Shown here piece after piece: positions 17,406 to 25,767 of a stretch of 64,000 bases of DNA; the stretch's first letter is position 1, and every line of letters starts with the position of its first letter. The DNA comes from JAAYCU01 sp964401335 (GTDB lineage: Bacteria; Planctomycetota; Phycisphaerae; UBA1845; PWPN01). The notes under the pieces were generated by a model that searched no databases, was not told the DNA's origin, and saw nothing but the letters and a program-made list of their open reading frames with translations. The DNA is taken from assembly GCA_964401335.1 (NCBI GenBank), contig CAYNYK010000008.1, positions 9,603-73,602 on the forward strand, read 5' to 3'. The position numbers and the translations under genes are program-made.

Positions 17406-17538
17406 AGGGTGGCATGGGTCCTTGTCATGTGGTAGCGGGACAAGGATTTGCCCGTGCTGTATAGCACTGCCGGGAAAACACGGGCAGATTCTTATCCCAC
17501 AACAGTGGGATGGGATAAGAATTTGCCCATGCCACCCT
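17406..17538. repeat. Three-armed cloverleaf-like palindromic element
   Basis: A perfect 13-bp outer stem joins AGGGTGGCATGGG at 17406-17418 to CCCATGCCACCCT at 17526-17538. Inside are three separate stems: TCCTTGTC (17419-17426) with GACAAGGA (17439-17446); TGCCCGTG (17449-17456) with CACGGGCA (17479-17486); and ATTCTTATCCC (17488-17498) with GGGATAAGAAT (17512-17522). The whole would fold as a four-way junction as DNA cruciform or as RNA. It has no ORF, lies in the 343-base gap between cls and argS, and part of its outer stem recurs near 62001. It could be a non-autonomous mobile palindrome or a structured RNA. Confidence 0.85.
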
Positions 17539-17674
17539 GTTGGGGCTATCTATACCCGTTGGTCAAGGCCGTCACATTTCCCGGTTTTTGACGACGGCCA
17601 CGTGCGATTCGACCATTCCGCCCGATGGGGTACAATACGCGTTTTGTACCATACGAAGAAGGATATCGAAGATC

Positions 17675-19513
17675 ATGAAATCATTGGTTCAACAACTGCA
17701 AACGCTATTCCGCCGGGCATTGATCGAGGTCCTGGGCGAGGCCGGCCGTGACACCGACCCCATGATCCGTGCCGCCGGCGACGAACGGTTCGGGGATTAT
17801 CAGAGCAATGTGGCCATGAGCCTGGCGAAAATGCTCCAAACCAAACCTCGCGACCTCGCCCAACGGATCGTCGCGGCCCTGCCCGCCGAGGCCAACGACC
17901 TGTGCGAACCCATGGAGATCGCCGGACCGGGTTTTATCAACATCCGCCTGCGGGCGGATCGGCTGGCCGAAATGCTCGAGGCCATCCCCCCCGCCGGCGA
18001 GCTTGATCGCCTGGGTGTCGAGCTGGCCGAACAGACTCGCAAGGTGGTCGTGGATTATTCCGGGCCGAACATCGCCAAGCAGATGCACGTCGGCCACCTG
18101 CGCAGCACGATCATCGGGGATACGATTACCCGGATGCTCGAATATGTAGGCCACGAGGTCGTCCGCCAGAACCACATCGGCGATTGGGGCACGCAGTTCG
18201 GCATGCTCTGCGCCCTCTTGAAAGATAGGATGCCGGAGGCCCTGACCGACCCTGAAGCGGTCCACCTCGAAGACCTTGAGGATTTCTATCGCCAGGCCAG
18301 TTCCCGCGACAAGGAAGATAAGGCTTTTCACGAAAAAGCCCGGGCCGAAGTCGTCTCCCTGCACAACCACGAACCATCGACTCTGCGGGCCTGGCAATAC
18401 ATTGTCGATGAATCCCGTCGCCATTACCTGCCGATATACCAGCGCCTCGGGGTCAGTCTCACCCCCGCCGACGAGCGCGGCGAAAGTTTTTACGCCGAAC
18501 GTCTGCCGGAGGTGGTCAAGGAATTCAGTGAACGTTTCGGCACCCACCAACCCACTGCCCGCATCGTGGTGCGGCCCGATCAGGGCGCATTGTGCATCTT
18601 CCATTTTACTCCCGATGGCGAGCCGCGATTCAAAAATCCTGAAGGCGAGCCTTTGCCCATGATCATCCGCAAGTCCGATGGGGCCTTCCTCTACGCCACC
18701 ACGGACTTGGCCGCCCTGCGCTTCCGCATCAAGGAACTCGGCGCCCGGCAGGTCATCTACGTTACCGATGGGCGGCAAGCCCTGCATTTCGAGATGCTTT
18801 TCGCAACGGCCGAGGCCGCGAGCTGGACCACGGCCAACGGCGGCGTGCAGCTCGACCACGTCACTTTCGGCTCGATCCTCGGCGAGGACCGCAAGCCTTT
18901 GAAGACCCGCAGCGGAGAGAACATCAAGCTGGCGGACCTGCTCGATGAGGCCGTGCGCCGCGCTGAGCAATTGATCCGGACCAATGAAGCCGACGAGGCC
19001 AAGCGTCGCGGCTTTAACGAAACCGAGATCAAGGACATCGCCGAGGCCGTCGGTATCGGCGCGGTCAAGTACGCCGACCTGTCCCAGAACCGGCAGAGCG
19101 ATTACATCTTCAGTTGGGACAAGATGCTGGCCATGGAAGGCAACACGGCCCCGTACATGATGTATGCCTATGCCCGCATCCGAAGCATCTATCGCAAAGG
19201 GGCCGAAACCATCGGTGAAGCGCGGGATGGGAAAATCGTTCTCGACGAACCCGCCGAACGGCTGCTCGCCCGTCAGATTCTGCGTTTCGCCGAAACATTG
19301 GAGGGGGCCATCAGCGGTTTGAAAATCAACCTGCTCACCGACTACCTCTATGCCCTGGCGGGGTTGTTCATGAAATTCTACGAGTCGTGTCCGGTCCTGA
19401 AGGCCGACAACCCGGGGCGTAAAGCCTCGCGCCTGCGTCTGTGCGATTTAACCGCTCGGACGCTTCGGGTCGGCCTGGACTTGCTGGGTATCCGTGTCGT
19501 GGAACGGATGTAA
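17675..19513 (+). CDS. argS: Arginyl-tRNA synthetase
   Basis: Class I synthetase that charges tRNA-Arg. I start it at ATG 17675 (Met-Lys-Ser-Leu) because AGAAGGAT lies about 10 bases upstream and the ArgRS N-terminal domain begins here; upstream in-frame codons run into the repeat region. The 612-residue protein shows the ArgRS N-terminal domain with GDYQSNVAM, the active-site block VDYSGPNIAKQMHVGHLRST (HVGH as the HIGH motif), YVTDGRQALHFEM and the C-terminal DALR anticodon-binding domain ending in RVGLDLLGIRVVERM. The KMSK loop is replaced by the KTRSGENIKL form common in ArgRS. Ordinary single gene. Confidence 0.96.
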   Translation: MKSLVQQLQTLFRRALIEVLGEAGRDTDPMIRAAGDERFGDYQSNVAMSLAKMLQTKPRDLAQRIVAALPAEANDLCEPMEIAGPGFINIRLRADRLAEMLEAIPPAGELDRLGVELAEQTRKVVVDYSGPNIAKQMHVGHLRSTIIGDTITRMLEYVGHEVVRQNHIGDWGTQFGMLCALLKDRMPEALTDPEAVHLEDLEDFYRQASSRDKEDKAFHEKARAEVVSLHNHEPSTLRAWQYIVDESRRHYLPIYQRLGVSLTPADERGESFYAERLPEVVKEFSERFGTHQPTARIVVRPDQGALCIFHFTPDGEPRFKNPEGEPLPMIIRKSDGAFLYATTDLAALRFRIKELGARQVIYVTDGRQALHFEMLFATAEAASWTTANGGVQLDHVTFGSILGEDRKPLKTRSGENIKLADLLDEAVRRAEQLIRTNEADEAKRRGFNETEIKDIAEAVGIGAVKYADLSQNRQSDYIFSWDKMLAMEGNTAPYMMYAYARIRSIYRKGAETIGEARDGKIVLDEPAERLLARQILRFAETLEGAISGLKINLLTDYLYALAGLFMKFYESCPVLKADNPGRKASRLRLCDLTARTLRVGLDLLGIRVVERM

Positions 19514-19632
19514 CGGCGTTATTATCGGCCAACGCGATATACCGGCCTGCCCGGTTTGCTAACTCTCGCAGTGAATTGTAAGTATATACCGGCTGACGAC
19601 CGGCAGCGGTTGTTGAACGGGAAAGAAGCGAC

Positions 19633-21042
19633 ATGCCCACACCCCTAATCCAGGCCATGCGGGACGACAGGATGCGCGGCGATGACCGCGCGCCATGCAC
19701 GCTTAAGCCGCCGGTGCTGACCCGTCGCACCACACATCTGTTGGCGATCCTCGGCCTGGCCGCCATCGCTTATGTGACCCTATTTCCTTTTAGATATGAT
19801 CTGAGCCGCGGTTTTTCCTGGCATCTGCCCTGGCACGCCCCGGCATCCGGCGACGCCATGGCCAATATATTAGCCTACGTTCCGCTGGGCGCGTTCCTGC
19901 GTCTTGTGTTTCGCCGCCGCGGATCATACCGAGTAATCGAATGGGGGCTCAGCCTTGCGTTGGTGGCCGGTGTTTCCTACCTGACGGAAGTTATGCAGTC
20001 GATCATCCCCGCACGCGTACCTAGCGCCAGCGATACCTTATGCAATCTATTAGGCGGAATCATCGGCATTGCAGCGGGTCCGTGGTTGCAACGAAGCCTG
20101 CGTAACCTGCATGCGTGGCTTTTTACCCTTCTACGGACTCGGCCGTTTGAGGCAGCAGCTATGGTCGCTATCATAGGCTTGCTTATTCATGCCCTGATGC
20201 CTTTTGATTTTCATCCCACACCCGGACATATCTTGCATTCTCTGGCCGCCTTGAATCTGGCCATCGCAGACCTTGGCACGCAATCGATCTACGCCGGCCT
20301 GTCGGCCAAGCAGGTGGCAGCAAAACTTGCGGCCGCCGGAACGTACGCCTTGCCGGCATTTCTACTGGTTTTGGCGGCCGTCGAGGCGGGCCGTTCCTTG
20401 CGTTTTGCTTTCTGGCGAGGCTTGAGCCGTTGCGGCCTGTTAGCCCTCGTCGTTGAGACCGCGCAGTTTTTTATCATCTCGCATGTCGCGGATCCGGTGG
20501 ACCTTCTGGCAGCCTGGTTATTCATTTTCATCGGCATCGGCGCGGCCTGTTTCCTCTATACCGTTTCGCCTCAAATCATCCGTCAACCGCTCGTGGTGTT
20601 GCGCGGCGTGGTCCTCACGGCCGCCGCCGGTCTGGCACTTTGGGGTATCGCCGTGCTGGCTTTCAACTCCACACCTAATGTTCCGGTCGCACGCTCTTCC
20701 TGGTTGCCGGTGGCCGGCAACTTCGAGCGCTCATGGAACGGCGTGCTCGGTGATTACACGACCAGTTTCTTCCAATACATACTGATCTCCGCCTTGATCG
20801 TGCTTTGGTACCGATCGCAACGGATGTCACCTTCGCTGATTATCGTGTTCTGTCTGACCGTGATGACCGCGCTGATTATCGGCATGGCCCAAGCCCTGCT
20901 CGGCCACGGCCTGCTGGATACCGCTGAGGTTCTTCTGGCCTCGTTTGCCGCGGCCATCGTGAAGCACCTCGACCAAGCGGTATTCAACCCTTATATCGGC
21001 AAAACCATTCTCGCCCAAAGGTCAACGAAATCTGAAGTATGA
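19633..21042 (+). CDS. VanZ-like membrane protein with duplicated domain
   Basis: A 469-residue polytopic membrane protein. The first half carries the VanZ signature: LFPFRYDL after the first membrane segment, NILAYVPLGAFLR, and the conserved polar set YLTEVMQSIIPARVPSASDTLCNLLGG. The second half repeats the pattern in weaker form, with LVVETAQFFIISHVADPVDLLAAWLF. VanZ-like proteins are membrane proteins of uncertain biochemical role; the original VanZ gives teicoplanin resistance, and many homologues sit in polysaccharide loci. The start ATG at 19633 lies after AAGAAG. Neighbours give little help, as argS is upstream and a dehydrogenase downstream. Confidence 0.75.
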   Translation: MPTPLIQAMRDDRMRGDDRAPCTLKPPVLTRRTTHLLAILGLAAIAYVTLFPFRYDLSRGFSWHLPWHAPASGDAMANILAYVPLGAFLRLVFRRRGSYRVIEWGLSLALVAGVSYLTEVMQSIIPARVPSASDTLCNLLGGIIGIAAGPWLQRSLRNLHAWLFTLLRTRPFEAAAMVAIIGLLIHALMPFDFHPTPGHILHSLAALNLAIADLGTQSIYAGLSAKQVAAKLAAAGTYALPAFLLVLAAVEAGRSLRFAFWRGLSRCGLLALVVETAQFFIISHVADPVDLLAAWLFIFIGIGAACFLYTVSPQIIRQPLVVLRGVVLTAAAGLALWGIAVLAFNSTPNVPVARSSWLPVAGNFERSWNGVLGDYTTSFFQYILISALIVLWYRSQRMSPSLIIVFCLTVMTALIIGMAQALLGHGLLDTAEVLLASFAAAIVKHLDQAVFNPYIGKTILAQRSTKSEV

Positions 21043-21241
21043 GACTTGCGTATCAACGTCCGCAAACAGGACAATACCCTACGCCATGCTGGAAAGGAAT
21101 AAACCTGTATCGATTCTGGATCGAAGACGTGAGCGAGCGTGCGCCCTCCATCGCCACGCGATCCGTCGTATCAACCATCGGTCTGGTAGACACGATCTTG
21201 TCGTTATTCCTTTTATCCGGCTCAGGGGCTAACATGTCGGG

Positions 21242-22306
21242 ATGAGCGAGACGACCATGCGCGCATTGGTATTCGAGGGACCAAACCGTCTACGGCTACG
21301 AGAGGTCCCAAGGCCGGCGGCGGCAGCGGGCGAGGTATTGGTCCGGGTGCATACGGCCGCCATCTGCGGAACGGATTTGCGTATTATCAGCGGACGCAAG
21401 ACCCGCGATGTGCGGGTTGGATATCCCATCGGGCATGAGTGCTCGGGAACGGTAGCGGAGATCGGCCAAGGTGTCACCTGCTGCCAACCGGGCGACCGAG
21501 TGGCTATCTGCGTGGTGGTATCCTGTGGGCAATGCTCTTTCTGCGCGGCCGACAAGGAAAATCTCTGCCACCGTCGCATCACCCTAGGTTATCACACCGA
21601 CGGAGCGTTTGCGGAATATATGCTGATACCGGCCCATGCGGTAAGTCGTGGTAACGTATTCCTGTTGCCCGAGCAAGTATCGATAGAGACGGCTCCGCTG
21701 CTGGAACCGATGGCCTGCTGCCTGAACGGTCAGCACGAGATGGACTTAGGCCGGCCCGGGGCGCATCTGGAAGCCGGGCGCGGCGAATCGCTGGTGATAT
21801 TTGGAGCCGGACCGATCGGCCTGCTGCATCTGCTGCTGGCCCGGGCTCGGGGCGGCGTGGATCGGATCACGGTGGTCGAGCCGCGAGAAAACCGACGGGC
21901 GATGGCCTCTCGTCTGGGGGCGGATTCGGTGTGTGGTCCGGAGGAATTCTCGGCTTTGGACGAATACGACGCGGCCATCTGTGCCGTCGGGGCTCCGGCC
22001 GTGGTTCCGGCCGCTCTACGGGCGGCAGGGAAACTGGGCAAGTTAAACTTTTTCGCCGGTTTCGATCAAGGGTTGAATGTGTCGCTCGACCCAAACCAGA
22101 TTCACTATAAACAGCTTCGGATAACGGGGGCTTCGGAATCACGGCGGCGAGATTTCGCCGAAGCCCTGACCCTGACCAAGGAAGGCAAGGTTGACACGGC
22201 CCCTTTACTGACTCATCGCTTTCCTCTACACCGCTTTGAGGAGGCCTTCGCCACGGCCGCCGATGGCTCTGCTTTGAAAGTGGCTTTCGATTTGTACGCC
22301 CCGTAA
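21242..22306 (+). CDS. Zinc-dependent medium-chain dehydrogenase (sorbitol/threonine dehydrogenase-like)
   Basis: The 354-residue protein is a two-domain MDR oxidoreductase. Catalytic zinc ligands are Cys in AAICGTDLR and the His-Glu of GYPIGHECSG. The structural zinc lobe is CGQCSFCAADKENLC. The Rossmann domain has VIFGAGPIGLLHLLLA. Such enzymes oxidise a secondary alcohol of a polyol, sugar or amino acid with NAD(P)+ in the cytoplasm. It opens a plus-strand group with a DUF1080 hydrolase, an isomerase-like protein and a beta-helix protein, so a sugar or sugar alcohol substrate is likely. Whether the five genes share a transcript is unclear, as gaps of 92-132 bases separate the first three. 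Confidence 0.85.
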   Translation: MSETTMRALVFEGPNRLRLREVPRPAAAAGEVLVRVHTAAICGTDLRIISGRKTRDVRVGYPIGHECSGTVAEIGQGVTCCQPGDRVAICVVVSCGQCSFCAADKENLCHRRITLGYHTDGAFAEYMLIPAHAVSRGNVFLLPEQVSIETAPLLEPMACCLNGQHEMDLGRPGAHLEAGRGESLVIFGAGPIGLLHLLLARARGGVDRITVVEPRENRRAMASRLGADSVCGPEEFSALDEYDAAICAVGAPAVVPAALRAAGKLGKLNFFAGFDQGLNVSLDPNQIHYKQLRITGASESRRRDFAEALTLTKEGKVDTAPLLTHRFPLHRFEEAFATAADGSALKVAFDLYAP

Positions 22307-22438
22307 TCCATAACGGCGGAAAGCAGATCGAAATATCGTTACGTGCTTCGCTCGACCACTGGTAATTTATGTGAAAATCATCGACAATAGTGCCAGCCGC
22401 AGTGGTCGCGTGGCTTGCTAAATGCAGGAGTCCGTTTC

Positions 22439-24088
22439 ATGAGGCTTTTTGTCATCTTTGTCCGTCTCTTTCTTGTGGGGATCGTTCTTGTCGGGTTGAG
22501 CAGTTCCGCTTGTACGACACCAAAGAATGAAGCGCACGGTTACGATGCGGTGACCGCCGCCTCGCAAAAAACCGCCGAGGATCGGTTTCGTTTCATTAAT
22601 CAGACACCCAACTGTTCGGACCTGGATGTGATCCTGCCCGGCGAGAACACACCGGCTTTTCGTCTACTGCTGCCGGAAGCGTTGATTGGAGCCGATCAGC
22701 GGGTGATCGTTGGCGGCCTGCACACGGTACCGGGCATGTGGAAGCATCGAGACACCTATTCTCGCGGCGAAATTATCAGCAGGGATAACCGATTCAAGAT
22801 CAACGTGCGAATTGAGCCGCGCGGGCGGGAAATGAACGTATCACTGGATATCGTCAATCTGAGCGACGAGTCCTTTGGCGAAGCGCGAGCGGATATCTGC
22901 ATGAGTTTCAACCATCTGCCGGGCAAACCGGACTGGTCAAATCCCGATGCGATACCGGCAACGGTCGCGCTGAAACGGCCTGTCCAGGCCGGCTATTGGT
23001 TCGAGCAGATCACTCCGAAAAACTTGAAGGCCTTGGGCAAACAGGGGTGGGTAACGATGCACCCCTGGCCTAAACATCCGAAAACGGACGGCGGCTCATA
23101 CAAGAGTTTCAAACCCAGCAGCACGGACGAATTCCGGGCGTGCGCGGTTCGTTCGCTGGACGGGAAACGCCTGTACTATATGGCCTGGGACGCGCCGTGC
23201 CGGTTCTGTACACCCTGTCGGGAAAACGCCTGCATGCACTTGTGGCCGCTGCTGGAGCGTCCACTAGGTCCAGGCGAGCAAGTGGGTATCCGCGGGATCA
23301 TCGGCGTTTATGACGGGGACTGGGATGATCTGGCAACGCATCTGCGGCGTTTCCTTCGCCATTGGCCGCTGGAAGATTGCCCGAACATGACCGAGCGCGA
23401 AGGGGAATGGATCGAATTGTTCAACGGCCGCGACCTGACGGGCTGGCTGAGCATGGGGCCGCTGTCGGAAACCACCTGGCATGCGGCGGGAAAGGTCGAG
23501 GCCGTGATGGATGGCGCGCGTGGCCGTCTCGCGGCCACGTCCGGGCAGGGTATTTTGGTCAATGGGCCCGTGGGAAATACTTTTGATCTGGCCAGCGAAC
23601 AGATGTTCGCGGATTGCGAATTGCATGCCGAGTTCATGGTGGCCAAAGGATCCAATTCGGGTATCTTTTTCAACGGAAGATATGAAATCCAGATTCTGGA
23701 CAGCTTTGGCAAACCGGAAGTTAAGTCCGATGATTGCGGTGGTATATACTATCGATGGGTCCACGAGAAAAATGTCGGTGGGCGGGCTCCGCAAGTCAAC
23801 GCGAGCAAGCCACCGGGCGAATGGCAGGAGTACGACGTTATCTTCCGGGCCCCCCGTTTTGACAGCCAAGGAAACAAGATCGCCAACGCCCGGTTCATAA
23901 AAGTGGTGCATAACGGTATAGTCATTCATGAAAATGTGGAGATGACCGGACCGACGCGAATGGTCTTTCGCGGACCGGAGCGGCCTTGCGCCCCGCTGGT
24001 GTTGCAAGGCGACCACGGCCCGGTAGCGTTTCGGAATATCAAAGTGCGGCGATTGAATCTCGATCAAGAATGCGTCCTAAAATCCTAA
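22439..24088 (+). CDS. Secreted DUF1080 (3-keto-glycoside hydrolase-like) protein
   Basis: I start at ATG 22439, where GCAGGAGT lies about 9 bases upstream; an ATG at 22415 would add eight residues. The N-terminus is a signal peptide ending near LSSSACTTP, a weak lipobox, so it is exported and possibly lipid-anchored. Residues about 50-320 form an unrecognised domain. Residues about 322-545 are DUF1080, with EWIELFNGRDLTGW, FMVAKGSNSGIFFNGRYEIQ and the closing PLVLQGDHGPVAFRNIKVR. DUF1080 (PF06439) proteins have a lectin-like beta-sandwich and include hydrolases of 3-keto-disaccharides. The last six codons and stop are supplied by the left end of repeat element copy B. Confidence 0.88.
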   Translation: MRLFVIFVRLFLVGIVLVGLSSSACTTPKNEAHGYDAVTAASQKTAEDRFRFINQTPNCSDLDVILPGENTPAFRLLLPEALIGADQRVIVGGLHTVPGMWKHRDTYSRGEIISRDNRFKINVRIEPRGREMNVSLDIVNLSDESFGEARADICMSFNHLPGKPDWSNPDAIPATVALKRPVQAGYWFEQITPKNLKALGKQGWVTMHPWPKHPKTDGGSYKSFKPSSTDEFRACAVRSLDGKRLYYMAWDAPCRFCTPCRENACMHLWPLLERPLGPGEQVGIRGIIGVYDGDWDDLATHLRRFLRHWPLEDCPNMTEREGEWIELFNGRDLTGWLSMGPLSETTWHAAGKVEAVMDGARGRLAATSGQGILVNGPVGNTFDLASEQMFADCELHAEFMVAKGSNSGIFFNGRYEIQILDSFGKPEVKSDDCGGIYYRWVHEKNVGGRAPQVNASKPPGEWQEYDVIFRAPRFDSQGNKIANARFIKVVHNGIVIHENVEMTGPTRMVFRGPERPCAPLVLQGDHGPVAFRNIKVRRLNLDQECVLKS

Positions 24089-24159
24089 TAGTATCGGCCC
24101 GGCGGGGCCGACAAGCACCGGCGAGACGCCGGTGCCACACTCGTTCCAGGATGTACTCT
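24068..24159. repeat. Dispersed hairpin element, copy B
   Basis: The left end GAATGCGTCCTAAAA at 24068-24082 overlaps the end of the DUF1080 gene and provides its stop codon. The hairpin CACCGGCGAGACGCCGGTG at 24116-24134 is identical to that in copy A, and the preceding block GGCC...CCGACAA is shared. The right end TTCCAGGATGTACTCT at 24144-24159 is the imperfect inverse of the left; most differences are transitions. The element ends about 20 bases before the next start codon. Confidence 0.8.
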
Positions 24160-24180
24160 ACGCTATGATCGGAGGAAAAA

Positions 24181-25740
24181 ATGTCCGAAAGAATTCAGCA
24201 TCACTGCTCGTGTTGCGGTTCGCACATGCCCAAGGGCGGCTCATTCTCGCGGCGGACGTTGTTACTAGGGTCCGGGGTGGCCGCAGCGGTCGGCAGCCTG
24301 ACCACCGGCCGGGGACAGGTTCAAGCCGCATCCGCCGCCGAACCATCAGGGTCAACCCTCGCACCCGCGTCAAAATTGGTGGTTCAGCCGGTCCTTGTGT
24401 TTGCCTTGGCGGAACGCAAGGAAAAAACCAGTTGGCGTAGCTGGTGCGGCATCCAGACGGCCGCTCAACTGGCCGAGGAACAAGCCCGCATTGACCGCGA
24501 GCTCAAGGAAATGGCGGCCGCTCAGAATCTCGCCGTGGAATTCCTGCCTCTTGCCACCGTGGCCAGCCCCCAGGAATCCGCCAAAGTCGCGGAAAACAAA
24601 TATGATGCCGTGCTGATTTACTGGGCCAACCATTGGAGCGGTTGCCTAGAACCGCTGCTTAAACCGGATCGACCGTCACTCTTTTTCCTCCGGCACCGAT
24701 CCGGACCGATCTACCTGGGCTATGAGATCATGCACCCCCGCATGTTGCGCAAGGATACTGATGCATACGACCAACCGGGGGTGGATATACACGACGTGGT
24801 TGTGGACGACTACGCGGAACTAGCCTGGCGGCTGAAGGCGTTAACCGGGCTGCGGCGAACGCTGGGCCAGCGGATCGTCACCATTGGGGGGGCCAGGGGT
24901 TGGGGGCGTAATTCGCGCGATGACGCCCCGCGGATCGCTCGTGAAAAATGGCGGTTGGATATTCAGGATGTTACCTATGACGATCTCGGACGGCGAATCG
25001 AAAAAGCCAAGACCGATTCGGCTCTCGTCGCCGACGCCCGCAAGCAGGCGGCCGACTATTTGAGCAACCCGACGGTCAAGCTCCTGACCGAAAAGAAGTA
25101 CGTGGAAAACGGGTTTCTGCTGGCGACGGTTTTCAAGCAGATTCTGGACGAACACGCCTGCCGGGCCATCACCATCAATGAGTGCATGACCACCATCATG
25201 CCGATGGCGGACACGACGGCCTGCATCACCCTCAGCGTGCTGAACGATAGTGGGTATCTGGCTTTTTGCGAGTCCGATTTCGTGGTGATCCCCGCGGGTC
25301 TGCTGATGCACCACATCATGGGTACACCGGTATTCCTGAACGACCCGACCTGGCCGCATAACGGCGAGGTGACGATCGCCCACTGTACCGCCCCGCGCAA
25401 GATGGACGGGAAAACCCTGGAGCCGGCGGAAATCATGACGCATTTTGAATCCGATTTCGGGGCGGCCCCCAAAGTGGCCATGCGTATCGGGCAGGTCGTG
25501 ACCAACGTAATCCCGGATTTCGATGCCAAGAAATGGGTTGGCTTCACCGGCAAGGTTAAGGACAATCCGTTCATGGACATCTGCCGCTCGCAATCGGAGA
25601 TCAGTATCGACGGCGATTGGCAACGACTGCTGGCGGAAATGCGCGGTTTCCACTGGATGACCATCTACGGCGATTGCCTGCGCGAGGTGGGCTACGCGAT
25701 CAAGCGGGTGGGGATCGAGTGGGAAAATGTATCGGCGTAA
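24181..25740 (+). CDS. Tat-exported sugar-isomerase-like protein (L-fucose isomerase C-terminal type)
   Basis: The 519-residue protein starts at ATG 24181 after GGAGG. Its N-terminus carries a Cys/His cluster (HHCSCCGSH) and then a twin-arginine signal, SFSRRTLLL, followed by a hydrophobic stretch and Ala-x-Ala sites near residue 40-45. The mature part resembles L-fucose/L-arabinose isomerase-like proteins: an alpha/beta N-terminal half, ITINECMTTIMPM (possible metal-ligand Glu) and a C-terminal barrel with NDPTWPHNGEVTIAHCTAP. Isomerases of this fold interconvert aldoses and ketoses with Mn2+ and are normally cytoplasmic, so export is odd. A paralogue, also exported, is at 46559. Function as an isomerase is not proven. 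Confidence 0.65.
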   Translation: MSERIQHHCSCCGSHMPKGGSFSRRTLLLGSGVAAAVGSLTTGRGQVQAASAAEPSGSTLAPASKLVVQPVLVFALAERKEKTSWRSWCGIQTAAQLAEEQARIDRELKEMAAAQNLAVEFLPLATVASPQESAKVAENKYDAVLIYWANHWSGCLEPLLKPDRPSLFFLRHRSGPIYLGYEIMHPRMLRKDTDAYDQPGVDIHDVVVDDYAELAWRLKALTGLRRTLGQRIVTIGGARGWGRNSRDDAPRIAREKWRLDIQDVTYDDLGRRIEKAKTDSALVADARKQAADYLSNPTVKLLTEKKYVENGFLLATVFKQILDEHACRAITINECMTTIMPMADTTACITLSVLNDSGYLAFCESDFVVIPAGLLMHHIMGTPVFLNDPTWPHNGEVTIAHCTAPRKMDGKTLEPAEIMTHFESDFGAAPKVAMRIGQVVTNVIPDFDAKKWVGFTGKVKDNPFMDICRSQSEISIDGDWQRLLAEMRGFHWMTIYGDCLREVGYAIKRVGIEWENVSA

Positions 25741-25767
25741 GCGGCCGTCGTGATACGAGGTCATATT

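Noticed and set aside
17705..18970. 421-codon open frame on the minus strand inside argS
   Set aside because: It is antisense to the synthetase core, has no family resemblance and no ribosome site.
21039..21245. Possible 68-residue gene between the VanZ-like and dehydrogenase genes
   Set aside because: No ribosome site, no domain and composition not like neighbours; overlaps the expected promoter region.
22353..22408. Inverted repeat CGACCACTG / CAGTGGTCG
   Set aside because: A 9-bp match with a 38-base gap, no T-run and no second copy; too weak to call a terminator or operator.
22411..22426. Sigma-54-like sequence TGGCTTGCTAAATGCA
   Set aside because: Spacing is correct, but transcription would start at the ATG itself and the -12 element would coincide with the ribosome site of the downstream gene.
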